From the NCBI GenBank assembly GCA_949128115.1, contig OX421963.1:55051306-55115305 (forward strand): a stretch of 64,000 nt of DNA, in the 5' to 3' direction. Of this stretch, positions 1 to 11,900 are shown piece after piece. The DNA is from Anaspis maculata. Lineage: Eukaryota > Arthropoda > Insecta > Coleoptera > Scraptiidae. A program made the translations under genes and the position numbers. The notes beneath the pieces are model-generated. The model was not told the origin of the DNA and searched no databases. It saw only the letters and a program-made list of their open reading frames with translations. The stretch's first letter is position 1. Each line of letters opens with the position of its first letter.

Positions 1-207
1 GCGATAACTTTATTTAATGCCACTCAGTTTTATTTGTGTATCAACAATTTTCCCCGAATCAAAAATATGGCATGCTGTAGCTTGACTTCCGGTTGTCGCA
101 TCACTTTTGACATTGACATCATCCTAATATGAATATTCTTGTTCATATATCCAACCAGTGTCGACTAATGGGAAAACAATTTCTTAGGTTTGTGACATAA
201 TAAAATA

Positions 208-1177
208 ATAGGGGAGACAGGGGCTGGAACTAACACGGGTAGGTTGTAACAGTGCCTATAGTTTCTAGAATTTTTGTCAGATGTCGCTTGAACTCCATGT
301 GCGATGTTCATTGACATCCACCTCCTTACCCACATTGCTGTTTTGCAACTGTCATTTAGGTTGGTATTGTTCTAACAAGTGTCCCTATTTTCCGCCTAAA
401 AGCATAGACCCTAAAAGTAAAATCGTTGTGTCGTCTGTTGAGTGATTTTATGGCGATCTACCGAACGCAAACCAAAAGGTATATACATTGTTATGATATT
501 GATTTCATTGGCTATCGATGGACGCAAAACAATTTGACGTCGAAATTGCGGTTTATTGTGATGTCTTAAAATTGTGTTGTGTACCCTTGGAGTCAAAAGT
601 AACATAGTGTTACAACCAACCCCAAGCACTTTTTTCACCTGCAGAATATCATGATCAGATCACTCATGTTTTCACAAAGCTTATAGATTGCTCTCAACAG
701 CGATTCGGACGATGATTTGTCAAATGATTGTTCCTATCTTCTCTCGGTACTTTTTCTTATTTTATAATGTTCCATTGTGATACGTTTTACTCAACATTTT
801 GTAGGTTCCTACTGTGGCAAAGTGTTTTTCAGTTTTTCTCTATTTTTTCAAGTAAATAAGGAATAAAAGATTTTTTGTTGAATTTTATTAACATAATACC
901 CAATACTTCATGATCTATTGCAAATTATGTTGATGTTAAAACCTACCCCAAGCATTGTTACTTTCAGCCCCAATACTGGGGCAAGAAGTAACAGCTGTCT
1001 TGATCCAGAATTTTTTTTTCAAAAATGCTTCATTAAATATTAAAAAAGAATAGTCTGCATGGAAGTCGATTGTCCAGTCTATCATAGAAACACTTTGAAT
1101 GGGAAAAAAGGTTACTAGTCTGCATGGAAAAAAATAAAAACGAAAAAAATGTTACTTTCATCCCCGGTCTCCCCTAA
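208..1177. mobile_element. Element with TTAGGGGAGAC terminal inverted repeats
   Basis: The left end TAGGGGAGACAGGGGCTGGAA and the right end (reverse strand) TTAGGGGAGACCGGGGATGAA are inverted copies about 20 bases long. The interior repeats short motifs around CCCCAAGCA and GGTTGTAAC in both orientations. A 75-codon minus ORF at 638-411 is not recognised. The class is unknown; a non-autonomous DNA transposon is likely. It lies downstream of TFB1M. Confidence 0.55.
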
Positions 1178-1269
1178 TCATAATAATAACAATAGTACCT
1201 GTCCATAGAACAAAACGAGATGGGAGTGTTATCAACATTTTACTAATAAAAGTATCTCGCTACAACAAA

Positions 1270-4200
1270 CTATTGATCCACCAAAACAATCTTTTGAGCC
1301 CTAAAGTTATATTTTTCTACCTCTGGATGTTCCTCGCAGATGACGTTGTATGCATAGCAAATCCTGGCGAATTCCTCGTTACTGATCTGAAAAGACCTGG
1401 TAGTCCCATCTATATCTGCCAACTGAAGAAGCTTGGTGGCTGAAACCCAAGTGAAAATTAATGAAAGAGCACTGTATTAGCGGTAGGTACACTGAACATT
1501 AAAAAACAATATGGATTATTATAAAGTTGGCCTGTTTTTTTTATGATTTTTATGATGTTCCATATCTATGGAACATTCCGTAGGGCACAGGAGCCGCCTC
1601 ACGATGAGTAGAATACTACGTTAGTGACTTCACGTAGCATAGCCATAGCAACCATCTCTCTGATAGGCTGCTGGGGTTCGAGCCTCATAACTTCGTTAGG
1701 AATTGGAATTTTTCAATATGACTTTTACTAAAAATCATTAAAAAACTGCCTCCTTCAAGTCCATTAATGCCCGATTTCACAAACGTGGTATCAAATATTT
1801 AGTTCGGTATCAAGTCGTTAAATACTGGACTAAACAACAAAATGAATTGCAGAAACGAAAAAAAATCCGACATGGGATCAAAATTTAGTACCGAACTATT
1901 ATGATACATGATACAGCACTAAACGCCAGATAATGCCCATTTTAGATTGCACAAAGCATTTGACACGGTACTGAACCCACTTGATACGGTATCACATTTG
2001 TTATCACCGGGACCTCCTTGCCGGGACCCCGGTATCAGGTTGACAGATCCTTGACGTTTGATTCTTCGCGCTGTATTGTTAGTTGCCTATCAACTACCTA
2101 TTTTTCGCGACTTTCTTCCCCTTTTCTGTGTTTTATTCATTTTTTCCTGCAAAGAGCAATGTAGAAATGTCGCTTGTAGTGGTCGGCTAGCTGTCAAACG
2201 TTGACAGTTGTGAATGAAACGTCAGTGGGCGATGTTCAAGTGCGAAAATGGAATAGTTAACGTAAGTAAATCGCATTCTTTCGTATCTACATCGACTCAA
2301 AATTGCACAAGGAAGAGAAAGGTGGTAGAATCGTTACTGTAAAATGTGCGGCTTCAGGTTCCTTTTATGACACGGTCACCTTTATTTTCAGTACAATGAC
2401 TTTTTGGAGCAAAAATAAAGTGACAAGCTGAGGGGCTACGGCTACGGCTGATGACACTTGCAAAGTTTTGGAGCGAAACTATCAGCGGCCATCAGCTGGA
2501 TCCTCCCAGCGCTCCAGCTTGTCACTATTTTTGCTTCAAAAAGTCATTGTACTGAGAATAAAAAGTGAACAGGAATAGGGTAAAAAAATTTGAGCAATCG
2601 GACATCAGAGTTTTTTTTAAATCGCGAGTTCCTAGTTTTAAGGACGGAATTTCCTAGTGTTTTTTCTTTAAACTTGAGTTTCATGAGAATCAGTGGAGTA
2701 AGAGACTTGAAAAAAAGAAGAGTAATCTAAAATTTAGATTGAAAATAATTGAGTATTTAAAAATTTCAAAATTCGAAAAACTCAATTTTTTTTTCAAAAT
2801 TTCAATTTTTTTTTCAAAAAAAGTCCCTTGTTCTCTTGTCAGCCCAGATTTGCATAACTCATTTTTTTTTGTTACATTTTCAGCTGCTCAGATTTGGCAG
2901 AAACTCATGCCACAAGAATCTATAGGTTTCTCTTTCGCTCGGCAGCTAATCTGCAGTCTGTTTCCTCCATTTTTTATGCTAGGAAATGCCGTCCTTAAGG
3001 CTAAAGGGGACGATAAAATAATGTGTTTCTGAGACGCGAGATGGCGCGGAAACTATTGACATTCTCAAAATTCACTCAATAGACCGATTTTGAAAATTCA
3101 AACGTTATTATTTTTAGAATATATTACTATTTGATGCTGTAGTCAAAAATTTCCAATTTTGTGTTTTTCGGAAAAAAAATTTCGATTTTCTCAAATTTTC
3201 AAAAAAGTTTTTCAAAATCTAAGGTAGTCATTTCATTCTGTGGTGAATATTGTATATTGACCTCTTTTCAAAATTCAAATATCATGAATAGTATCGACCG
3301 AAATCAATTTTGAATATTTCCCTTTGAAGTTCACCGCGTGCCGCCTCCTGCAAGCGAAAGCGGTTCCCGTCCGGTATCATCATAAAATATTTATAGTCCG
3401 CGAGAAATAAGACCTCTGTCGTAATTGCAGAGTTAATGCCTGGACTGTATCTCCAGTCCCGTCGAAAATCCCAACAGTGTCACAAGCAACTAGGCAATAC
3501 CTAATTGATCACTTTTTTAATTCCAATTATTTATAGCTTCGTCACTTGATATTAATGGAATATAAATATACTCCAGAAATGCATAAGTGAGATAAGTGAA
3601 AAATTACTATAAAGAAGAAAAAGTACAGTAGGAGGCTTTATTTTGGTGTTTGTTCTATGTACAAAATGTATACAGGTGTCCCGGAATAAGTGTTACAAAA
3701 TTCACAGGGAGATAGAAAATTGAAAAATAAGGGAACTTTTCTTGATAAACATACCCCGGCAAACGCATAATAACGGAAATACAGGCCTTCGAAGTTGTTT
3801 TTTACAAACAATTTTTCTTGCATAACTTTTGAATCGTTCAACCGATTTTATTCAAATTTGAACTAAAGTTCACTGAAACAGGTCTATTGAACTAAAGTAA
3901 CGCATTTTATCAAACATTTCAAGGGGCTAAGATAATAGGGGGTGCCCTCCCCCTTTTCCACCTATTTTTGACCTCCCCAAATATTTTTGGGAATTGTTCC
4001 AATTTCTGAATTCTACGTTCAATTTGAACAAAAAAGTTACCCTTGCAAAATTTTGATTAGAGGCTTCGTTTTCTAGATATCTGGAATTGAAACATTGGAA
4101 ATTATCTCGAAATCGCAACTTTCCTGGGCCTAGAAATTGAAATTCGAAAACACTCATCATTCGTCAACTGGAATGAGTTTTCTGGGTGTTTTAAGTTGAT

Positions 4201-7200
4201 AAACCACCATTTTCGCTGAGAAACATGGAGTTTTTCAAAGAAAAATAATTTGGGCCCTGGAAAGTGGCGATTTCGAGATGTTTTCCAATATTTCAAACCC
4301 AAATATCTTGAAAATGAAGCCTCTTACCAAATTTTCTCAAGAGTAACTTTTTTCATTGAATTGAACGCAAAATTCAAAAATTTTAACTGTTCTCAAAAAT
4401 ATTCAGGAAGGTTGAAAGTAGGGGGGGGGAAGGGGCGGATGCCCCCTAATATCTTCGCCCCTAAAAATGTCTGATGAAATTCGTTATTATTGTTCAATAA
4501 CCACTTGTCTTAGTAAATCTTGGTTTGAATTTGAATAACATCGGTTAAACAGTTTAAAAGTTATGCAAAAAAACTGTTTTCAAAAAACAACTTCGAAGGC
4601 CTTTATCTCCGTTAATATGCGTTTGCGAGGGTATGTTGATCAACAAAATTCCCCGTATTTTTCAATTTTCTATCTCCCTGTGAGTTTTGTAACACTAATT
4701 CCGGGACACGCTGTATAAAGAGAGATGGAAAACGCTATCCGTCAAGTTGGCCTGTAAATCAAAAAGTAACAGTTACACCCTGGGTTCCACAAAAAAGATA
4801 ATTCGAGATCAGTTGATTCGCGATTTTTGTTTGTCAATTTGTAGCTCACTGATCAATGGAAATGCTGGTTTATCTGTTAATAATGGAAAGATGATGGGTC
4901 TAGTACAGATTTCAGGGATTTTTTGTGGTTAATCACCTAGCATTCAGCATAGAAAAGTTCGGTTAATCTGCAATCACCCCTGATTGCTGATCATCTTTTT
5001 TGTGGAACTGACCGGCAGAGATGTATACTTTTCAAATGTTATAGGAAACTGCAGCTCACAAAATTACAAAAACTATTTTCTGTTGAAATCAAATTCTTGA
5101 AACATTCAAAAATGAAAAAAATAAAAATTCACCCATACACCAACGGTGCACCCTGGTGCAAGTACAAGCACCTTATCTCAGCAGTCTGTCGCCCATTGTG
5201 AGCAGCCAATTTCAATCTTTGATTTTAACGAAGATTTTAATGAGAATTTAGAACAGGCATTGAATCCAGTAACGGGAAGCTATGGGAAGATACAGAGTGG
5301 TCGATCCTAGCATAATAATTATCCCATAGCGGCCTTACCGTTCAAGATAGAGAAAAAAAAGGAATAGTGCTATTCTGTAAAAAATAACACTCCATAAACG
5401 CTCTGTTATGGGAAAATTCGTGTCGGCAATTGGCTGTTGCCTGGGTTATAACAACGTAACAGAGCTTTTATGAAACAAAATTTTTCAGAGAATCGCACTA
5501 TAAAAAAAAAGTTGTATGGTTTGATTAGAACTGAACTTGACGGAATAAAGTTGAACTATGAGGCCTGTCTGTGGACCCGACCCATGGATATCTTGCGGAA
5601 TCGCCAGACGGGCTACTTCAGAATGGTAATATCATTAGGGTGGAATGTCTTAAGTCGGGAAAACAAAAGACCATACAGGAAGCTATACAGACCAATCAAC
5701 AGTTTTCTTTGGAGAGAAATTCTCAGCTAAAACGGACACACACTCACTATTTTCAAGTACAAGGACATAATTAATGGACTGACAAAATAAAAACAAAATT
5801 GACTGACTTCTATAATCAAAATTTTACTGCCTGAGATCATCGATCTGCGAGCTTGTAGGAGCATGTCCATTCGGGAATGTTGAAATGCCATGGCTTTTTT
5901 CCCATTAACGGTTCTTACTGGCCACTTTTCGACACTCAAACGCGTATCGTACTACGATACATAATACGAATTTTATATACGAAACGAGTGCATTCTAATG
6001 GAACGATTTCAACAAAAATCAAATGAGCTAAAGTCATTCACGAAGATAACCACACAGACAGCCAGGCACACAAACAAACAGACAGATATCCACACAGGAG
6101 TCAAACGGACGGACAGACAGACAGATATACTTTAGACGAAGTAGGAGTAGTAGTAATAGTAGTAGTTCTTTGCAGTTTTGTTATTTACTTTCAGTGTATA
6201 TAGTTTCAGATACATTTGTGCAATCTATTGTTTTGAAATTGTAATATGATTTTACAATGTTTGTCCCTTTATAATTGGATATAATTATCTTGCAGTATCA
6301 GTAGATTGTAGATCTAGATAGTGTGATCACGTGAGATGAATAATCAACTTGAAAAAAAAATTATAATTTCAAAAATCGTAGCAACGGAATATATCGGCGT
6401 AATACCACAATGTCACAAATCTTGACTACTGCTATTTACATCGCCTATTTCTCAGAAAACATCATAACACCATGTGTGCAGAAAGTGATCACTACACCTA
6501 TATCGTGGATGACTCATCGCGGAGAACAGCTGCAGCGGGCGGCAAATAACAGAGAGAGAATTTCAAAATGTGTTTCGGAGGGCACCATTTGTGCTACAAA
6601 AATTCTAAGAACAGATTAATGTTTGATATTCTCAGTACTTCAAAATGACTACCTGCGATTTTCAAAAAAATCAGAATAAAGTTGTGAAATTGAAAAAAAA
6701 ATTGAAAAAATTTTTTGGAATTTTTTTTTTGACTAGTGCATCAAATAGAATTTAAATTTGAGTATAACCCTTTTTTCAGATCTAAAATCGGACTGATAGT
6801 TTTCCCAAAAACATTTTATTACTTTTGATGTATTTTCTCTCTGTCGCACACTTGGTACTCAATTTCAGTCCCCTTTAGCCTTAAGAACAAAAAAAGTTAT
6901 GGTAATGATGATACACACCTAATTCAGGTCTCATTTCTTCAGGGAACAGTTTTCCAATGCCTCTGACGCAATACTTCTGTCTGGTGTTGAAAATAGTCCT
7001 GAGGACCTTTTCAACCATTTTAAATGGTAGCTTCACCAGAGGGTTCTTCAATGGCGTCAAAGTAACAACGCCGACGTCAACATCAGGCTTAGGAACAAAA
7101 GCTCTGCCAGGGATGGTAAATTTATGCTCAACGTCGCACCAGAACTGGCACATCAAGGATAACCTGCATCTCTGCTTGTCCGTGACGGGAGCAACTATTC

Positions 7201-7747
7201 GTTCGGCTACTTCTTTTTGAAACGTTAAAGTCATTGAAGTGCGGCCGAAGACCCAAGCTGACCTTTTCTCAGATATTGCTTCCAGCCAGCGAATTATCAG
7301 GTTCGTTGAAACATTGAAGGGTAAGTTCCCGATTAAATGGACAGCAGCAGGGGCTTGGAACCAATCGCGTACTGGGGCATTGGCAAAGCCAGCCTCAAAG
7401 TTGTAGGCACGTATGTCATTGATTTCGATATCCATGAGGGTGTGATCATGACAGGCTTCTTGAAGCAGCTCTAATGTGGGCAGGAAACGCGGATCTTTTT
7501 CAACGACTACGAGTTTTCTCGGTCTGGCTTTTAGGATTGAGCGAGTGATGCTTCCCGGTCCGGGGCCGACTTCACATACGTACTCATCTCTGATTCTACC
7601 TGCTGCTCTCACTATTTTGTCAGTTATGCGTTCGTCCATCAAGAAATTTTGGGAGAGTTGTTTGATGGCTCGTAGTTTGTACAGCTTAACTAGATCTCTT
7701 ACGGTTGGGAGCGGTGGAAACCGCAGTTTGGCTATCGGAGCAGCCAT
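1270..7747 (-). CDS. TFB1M: Mitochondrial dimethyladenosine transferase 1 (mtTFB1), two exons
   Basis: This is an S-adenosylmethionine-dependent rRNA adenine dimethylase of the KsgA/Dim1 family; in animals TFB1M dimethylates two adenines of mitochondrial 12S rRNA. Exons are 7747-6919 and 1439-1270, joined in phase 1, giving 332 aa (human protein about 346 aa). The SAM-binding loop GPGPGS is at residues 61-66 and the catalytic NLPFN at 141-145. The second exon encodes the conserved C-terminal stretch with ADID, EEFARIC and KYNFRAQK and ends at a TAG. The start ATG lies one base after the COA3 stop, so the gene is probably the second cistron of a shared mRNA. The 5.5-kb intron is packed with repeats. 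The last exon was placed by phase match and by resemblance to the human C-terminus. I see no convincing polyadenylation signal within a few hundred bases of the stop. Confidence 0.93.
2176..2385 (+). repeat. Dispersed repeat B, copy 1
   Basis: A block ending in CTTTTATGACACGGTCACC. The same block recurs at 14460-14620 and 19175-19442, with the shared string AAAATGTGCGGCTTC near the 3' end. It could be a short interspersed element or the end of a longer transposon. No coding potential. Confidence 0.6.
2393..2562. mobile_element. MITE family A, copy 1 (palindromic)
   Basis: A 170-base near-palindrome: CAGTACAATGACTTTTTGGA at one end and its reverse complement at the other, with GC-rich inner arms. 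A second copy is at 32380-32546. Non-coding. Confidence 0.75.
3671..4715. mobile_element. Long palindromic TACAGG element, P1
   Basis: A 1045-base inverted repeat: TACAGGTGTCCCGGAATAAG at the left, its diverged complement CCGGGACACGCTGTA at the right, arms about 450 bases each. Inner arm sequence (AATTTTGATTAGAGGCTTCG and neighbours) is shared with the palindromes at 17263-18274 and 44109-45340, so the three form one diverged family. It is in the TFB1M intron. ORFs of 60-77 codons inside are mirror images of each other and look non-functional. Confidence 0.75.
4774..5013. mobile_element. MITE family C, copy 1
   Basis: About 240 bases with ends GGTTCCACAAAAAAGAT and ATCTTTTTTGTGGAAC. A second copy lies at 39027-39262 in the opposite orientation. 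Non-coding. Confidence 0.75.
5475..5940 (+). pseudogene. Decayed YqaJ/lambda-exonuclease-like fragment
   Basis: In the frame at 5571-5774 the peptide GYLAESPDGLL..IRVECLKSG..TIQEAIQ..HYFQVQGHN follows the pattern of the YqaJ exonuclease fold: a [G]ASPDG[L] aspartate, an ExK pair (here degraded to ExL), and a tyrosine-rich YxQVQGxL helix. A preceding block (TIKKKLYGLIRTELDG) and a following block (SMSIREC) lie in other frames, so frameshifts have broken it. Such nucleases occur in some large DNA transposons and viruses; this piece is too short to say which. Confidence 0.5.
6055..6130 (+). repeat. CAGA-rich simple repeat
   Basis: Irregular runs of CACA, CAGA and GACA units, low complexity. No other feature seen. 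Confidence 0.5.
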
Positions 7748-7748
7748 A

Positions 7749-8000
7749 TTAATTTGTGGTTTTAGCAGGTTCGTCGAAGTCGTCCAAGAAGTCTTCTTGT
7801 TTCACTGAGTACATGGAATACCCGAAAATTCCTAAAACTGTTGCGCCCAGCAGACCGGCCGTTACGAGGTTGTTTCTGCGAAGAGTCTTCAGCTTCTGGA
7901 CACGTTCCCGGTTTTGCTTTTCAACAAATTTCATAAAGTCTATGTCGGACTGCTTCAGCTTACTGAAGTCGATCTTCGGCATGCGATCATTCTCTGACAT
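7749..8000 (-). CDS. COA3: Cytochrome c oxidase assembly factor 3 (CCDC56)
   Basis: The single-exon ORF of 83 aa matches the COA3/CCDC56 family, small inner-membrane proteins needed for early assembly of cytochrome c oxidase around COX1. A charged N-terminal segment (residues 10-42) leads into one hydrophobic helix at about 46-66 (LVTAGLLGATVLGIFGY), then YSVKQEDFLDDFDE, which aligns with YSISQERFLDELED of human COA3. The stop TAA at 7751-7749 is followed by one T and then the TFB1M ATG. In Drosophila, Ccdc56 and mtTFB1 are reported to share a dicistronic mRNA; the spacing here fits that. I chose the first ATG (MSEND); a second in-frame ATG lies at residue 7. Confidence 0.92.
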   Translation of the reverse strand: MSENDRMPKIDFSKLKQSDIDFMKFVEKQNRERVQKLKTLRRNNLVTAGLLGATVLGIFGYSMYSVKQEDFLDDFDEPAKTTN

Positions 8001-8255
8001 ATTCGATTCTTACGACGTTACGTTCGTTTTTGAGGAAATAACGCGAAGGCTCTTCCAAAGTTGAGAACTCATAACATAACCTACAAAATTCACTGACAAC
8101 TGACAGCAGTGACAGCACTAGTGATGTACAAAATAAAAAATCCCTAGTTTTGACAGATATCTTAACCTCCAAAGACAAACATCACGGGATCTGATCTCAT
8201 ACATTGTTATTTTATGTTTATATTTTAATTCTTGAATATTATAAATATTAAAGCT
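8001..8255. promoter_or_regulatory. Divergent promoter interval, COA3-TFB1M / BLOC1S4
   Basis: There are 255 bases between the COA3 start (minus) and the BLOC1S4 start (plus). It must hold both 5' UTRs and both promoters. The middle (about 8090-8170) is richer in C/G with a repeated TGACAG motif; the BLOC1S4 side is very AT-rich. No certain TATA box. Inferred from gene order. Confidence 0.6.
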
Positions 8256-8860
8256 ATGGATCAACCCATAGAAAACACAGCCAAGGATTACAGTAAATTC
8301 GCTATGGTTGACATGGACACAAAAGTAAGTTCTTCACAAAATCTTTCCAGTCCAAGGTCTACCCCATCAACCTAGTTTTTCCAAATGGCAGGGCTAAAAC
8401 CAAAATTTAATATATTTTCATTTCAGTTAGATCCGGTGAAAAAATCAGTGGATGGAATGCTTGCCCGCTTAGAAGAGTTCCAGACAATGCTCAGTTTTGA
8501 TAAGCAAGAACGAATAAATGCCACAAGCGAGCTGAATTCTTTACTTGAAAGCAAAGACGAGCTCACAGCTCTGTTCGAAAGAATAGACGCCGTGGAACGC
8601 TTAGTGGAACATGTTAAAAACACCCTTGATGCCTTAGAATCTGACATAGAGAAAGCTGAAGAAGCTGTGTGTCCAGAAAATAAGACTCCTGCTATCAAAA
8701 TCACTCACATGTTAACACCACTTTTTGTAAGTAGCAATCAAAGAGTTCATGTACACTTTTAAGAATTGTAAACATCGTCTGATTACAGAAGAAAAGCCCT
8801 GAAAAGAGGAGTTCAACGGGATCTGCGGAAATGTTCAAAACTGAAGACTATTTCCATTGA
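8256..8860 (+). CDS. BLOC1S4: BLOC-1 subunit 4 (cappuccino), three exons
   Basis: This is a subunit of BLOC-1, the complex that sorts cargo to lysosome-related organelles. Exons 8256-8324, 8427-8726 and 8789-8860 are all joined in phase 0 and give 146 aa. The body is one long coiled coil (about residues 25-105). The last residues MFKTEDYFH match the LFRTEDYFPC terminus of human cappuccino, which settles the identity. Introns are short (102 and 62 bases) with GTAAGT donors. The start is 256 bases from the divergent COA3 start. The stop is 81 bases from the convergent LIG1 stop, so the two 3' UTRs must overlap or nearly touch. No clean AATAAA is seen on this strand; AATACA near 8881 is a possible weak signal. 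Confidence 0.9.
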
Positions 8861-8892
8861 CGTGTTCAGATAACACTTTTAATACAATAATA

Positions 8893-8898
8893 TTTATT
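8893..8898 (-). terminator. Polyadenylation signal of LIG1
   Basis: AATAAA on the minus strand, 44 bases beyond the LIG1 stop codon and 33 bases beyond the BLOC1S4 stop on the other strand. It implies overlapping 3' ends for the two convergent genes. Confidence 0.65.
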
Positions 8899-8941
8899 CA
8901 AGTGCAATATAAAAATGTTTCATATACTTCGCTTGTTTTTT

Positions 8942-11900
8942 TCAATAGAAGTCCTCTTCAGCAGTTTTACTGCTACCTCCTTGATTCTTCACTTGTTCCT
9001 GGTTTGAATACAGTGAAGCAACTTGTTGAGCCGAAGTCGCCTCTTCAATGGTCTTGTCATCACGAATTCTAATAAATCTTGGGAATCTTAGTGATATTCC
9101 TTTCTCTGAATCAACCTAGAAAAAGGAAGGTTTAATAATTAATGATGATTCAGCATCCAGCAAAGTAACTAATGTAATTGAAGCTTCAGGCAAGTGCTAA
9201 CAAAGCTGAACTTTGTGTCATATGATTATTTCTACACGGGGGAGTTTTCACTGAGCATACTCTTCAAGTATTGTTCATGTGTATTTGTTACAATGCTCAA
9301 TGAGAGACCCATGAACCATGCTTTTGTCTTATTGAAGGAAGTGTGTTCTATTGATGTCTGTGGATGAGTATCCTGCGCGGTTCTCCCTTGATATAAAGTA
9401 CTCAACAAAATAAGTGTCACCCTGCAAAATTTGACCTAACTTTGAACCTAGACAACTTTGGAATGCTACAAGCGATTCAATCAATTTTCAGACCGTTTGC
9501 TAGCTCAATCCTTCGGCTGTTAGTCCGTATTTTTTAAATGTAATATTCCACATGATTGGTACTCTGGAACCCACACAGAACTCATACCTCGGGGCGGCTC
9601 TTGAATTTCCGGTTTATCTCTTCACTTTACCGATTGACCTCAAAAAGTCAACTTTTTGGGGTTACAGTTGTAACTTTCTTAGTCGCTGACTTATTTTCAA
9701 GATTCTAGGCTCATTTTGAAGCTTAAGCTTCAAGTGGGATCACAGGATCAAAACCAATAACTCAAGGCAAACATAGAAAATACAGGGTTGCATGAAAAGC
9801 GACGAAAATCTGAACTGCTCTTGGAATATGAATTGGGAGGAGAATCGGATGAAGATCAACTTACCTTCGAAAGAATCATCCATTCTGAACACCCCAAGGT
9901 ATCCTCTACTTGCATGAGACCTGAATTGTTAGTGAAAGGAACCAAATTACAACCACATGTTTTCGGAGGAGAATCGGTGCCTTGCTCACCATGAAGCTGC
10001 TCGTAGCCAACGTTACAAAAATCAGAACAATCACTCACTTATCGATCACTGTTTGTAAGTGATTATTTAGGCTTTTATTACTGCGGTTACGAACATTTCC
10101 AGGTGCACAGGGGCGATATTTTTCGTTCAAAAGCAAACAGTTCAAATGTGGCCTGTTAACCAGCAATTTCTAGTCCCACAGTAGAAAAAAGCACCTTGAA
10201 GTGTTCAGAATGGATCGTACTTCAGAACGTAAGTTGATTTTCATTTGATTCTCCTCTCAACCTAAATTCCGAGAGAAGTTCAGGTTTGAGTCACTTTTCA
10301 TGCAACCCTCTATCTTGAATGTCTGTCTTGAATAGGGCATTTTCCTGGCCATACTGCACATGTGCAAGGTGCAAGTAATGGCCGGATATTGAAAACAACC
10401 GGACAAACCAATGCATTTACGCAGATTTGTCATGAACAAAATTTCTGCACAGATGAAATAAACTGCTCACAAATTGAAGTAGATATTTTTGAAAAAAGGT
10501 TTTTTTAAAATCGCCAGAAAATTCTTGAAAATCACTCCATTGTGAAACCGCTTGCACTGTTTTGAAGAAAAATGTCAATATTTTCAAGAACTACTGAAGT
10601 CCCCCACAAAAATCACATGGATATGTCTAATACAGGGTGATAAAAAAAGTCGTTCAGCTTTGGTCTTTTTTAATCTCATGCAGGAGATTGTTCATTCACC
10701 CTGTACACCTATACTTGCTTGGATCTTATAGTCTGTAGCTTATGTAACTCGTTAGTTTTTATTTTTTTGCTTTCCGTTGCGTACTTATTGAAACATAGCC
10801 TTTTTACTTTCCAAAGTCATTTTGCCGATGAATAAATCCGGGGGGCTACTGGATTTTTTGGTACTTACAAAACAATGCCACTTGGTACTTTTAGAACAAT
10901 TTTTGTAACAGATTTCAAATGGAAGACTACATAAAAATATACAGGGTGTCGCATGAACGAAGAAATTTGTTGACACTTATTAGGTTGTAAAAAATTTCAC
11001 TTTTCAATTTTACAATTTCATGTCTAACAAAAAAAGATCTTCCATTACTGAAATTATTCTCGGGCGACCTTCTTCATGTGTGATTCGGGCACTGCCAGTG
11101 GCCTGGAGTGGTCTCTTTGCCCACCGATGATACTTTGTGATACGTTCACCAAATCGGCAATTTCTCTTTGCCTTGTACCATTCCGAAAGATATTTGCCAC
11201 GATATCGAACTTACCTGGAGTTGATCTTTGCAACGGCATTTTGCTACTGATTATTTCGAAATAAAATGAATCTCATAAATGATTTTTTTGCGACACCCTG
11301 TATACATCAGATGCGGTTGAGACGCCATACCTCCGTTAATTTTGAAATCTGCGCAAAAAATCGTTCTAAAAGTACCAAGTGGCATTGCTTAGTACAAAAA
11401 AATCCAGTAGCGCCCGGATTTAGTAGATTCATCGATAAAACGACTTTGGAAAGTGAAAAGGCTATTTTTCGGTAAGTACGCAACGGAAAGCGAAAAACTA
11501 AAAACTAACGAGTTGCATAAGCTACAGACTATAAGATCCAAGTAAATATAGGTGTACAGGGTGGATGAACAATCTCCTGCACGAGAGTAAAAAAGAACAA
11601 AACTGAACGACTTTTTTCATCACCCTGTATTAGACATATCCATGTGATTTTTGTGGAGGACTTAAATAGTTCTTGAAAATATTGACATTTTTCTTCAAAA
11701 CAGTGCAAGCGGTTTCACAATCGAGTAATTTTCAAGAATTTTCTGGCGATTTAAAAAAAATCTCTTTTCAAAAATATCCACTTCAATTTGTGAGCAGTTT
11801 ATTATAGCATATTTTATCTCAAAAATAGACTAGCGTTGGAAATCTACCGCGTTATATTACATTACAGGTGCATTAGGGTAAGATTCAAAGGTTTTTGACC

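Larger units (their letters stand above)
10631..11629. mobile_element. TACAGGGTGAT palindromic element
   Basis: The left end TACAGGGTGATAAAAAAAGT and its complement at 11611-11629 bound a block of about 1 kb whose arms match to the centre (the serial motifs CGTTAGTTTTT, CCTTTTTACTTTCC and AAGTGGCATTG occur in both orientations). Matching arms also extend outside these ends, so it lies inside an older palindrome. Confidence 0.7.

Noticed and set aside
4465..4500. Hammerhead ribozyme core (CTGATGA)
   Set aside because: No matching GAAA strand and stem pairing at the needed distance.
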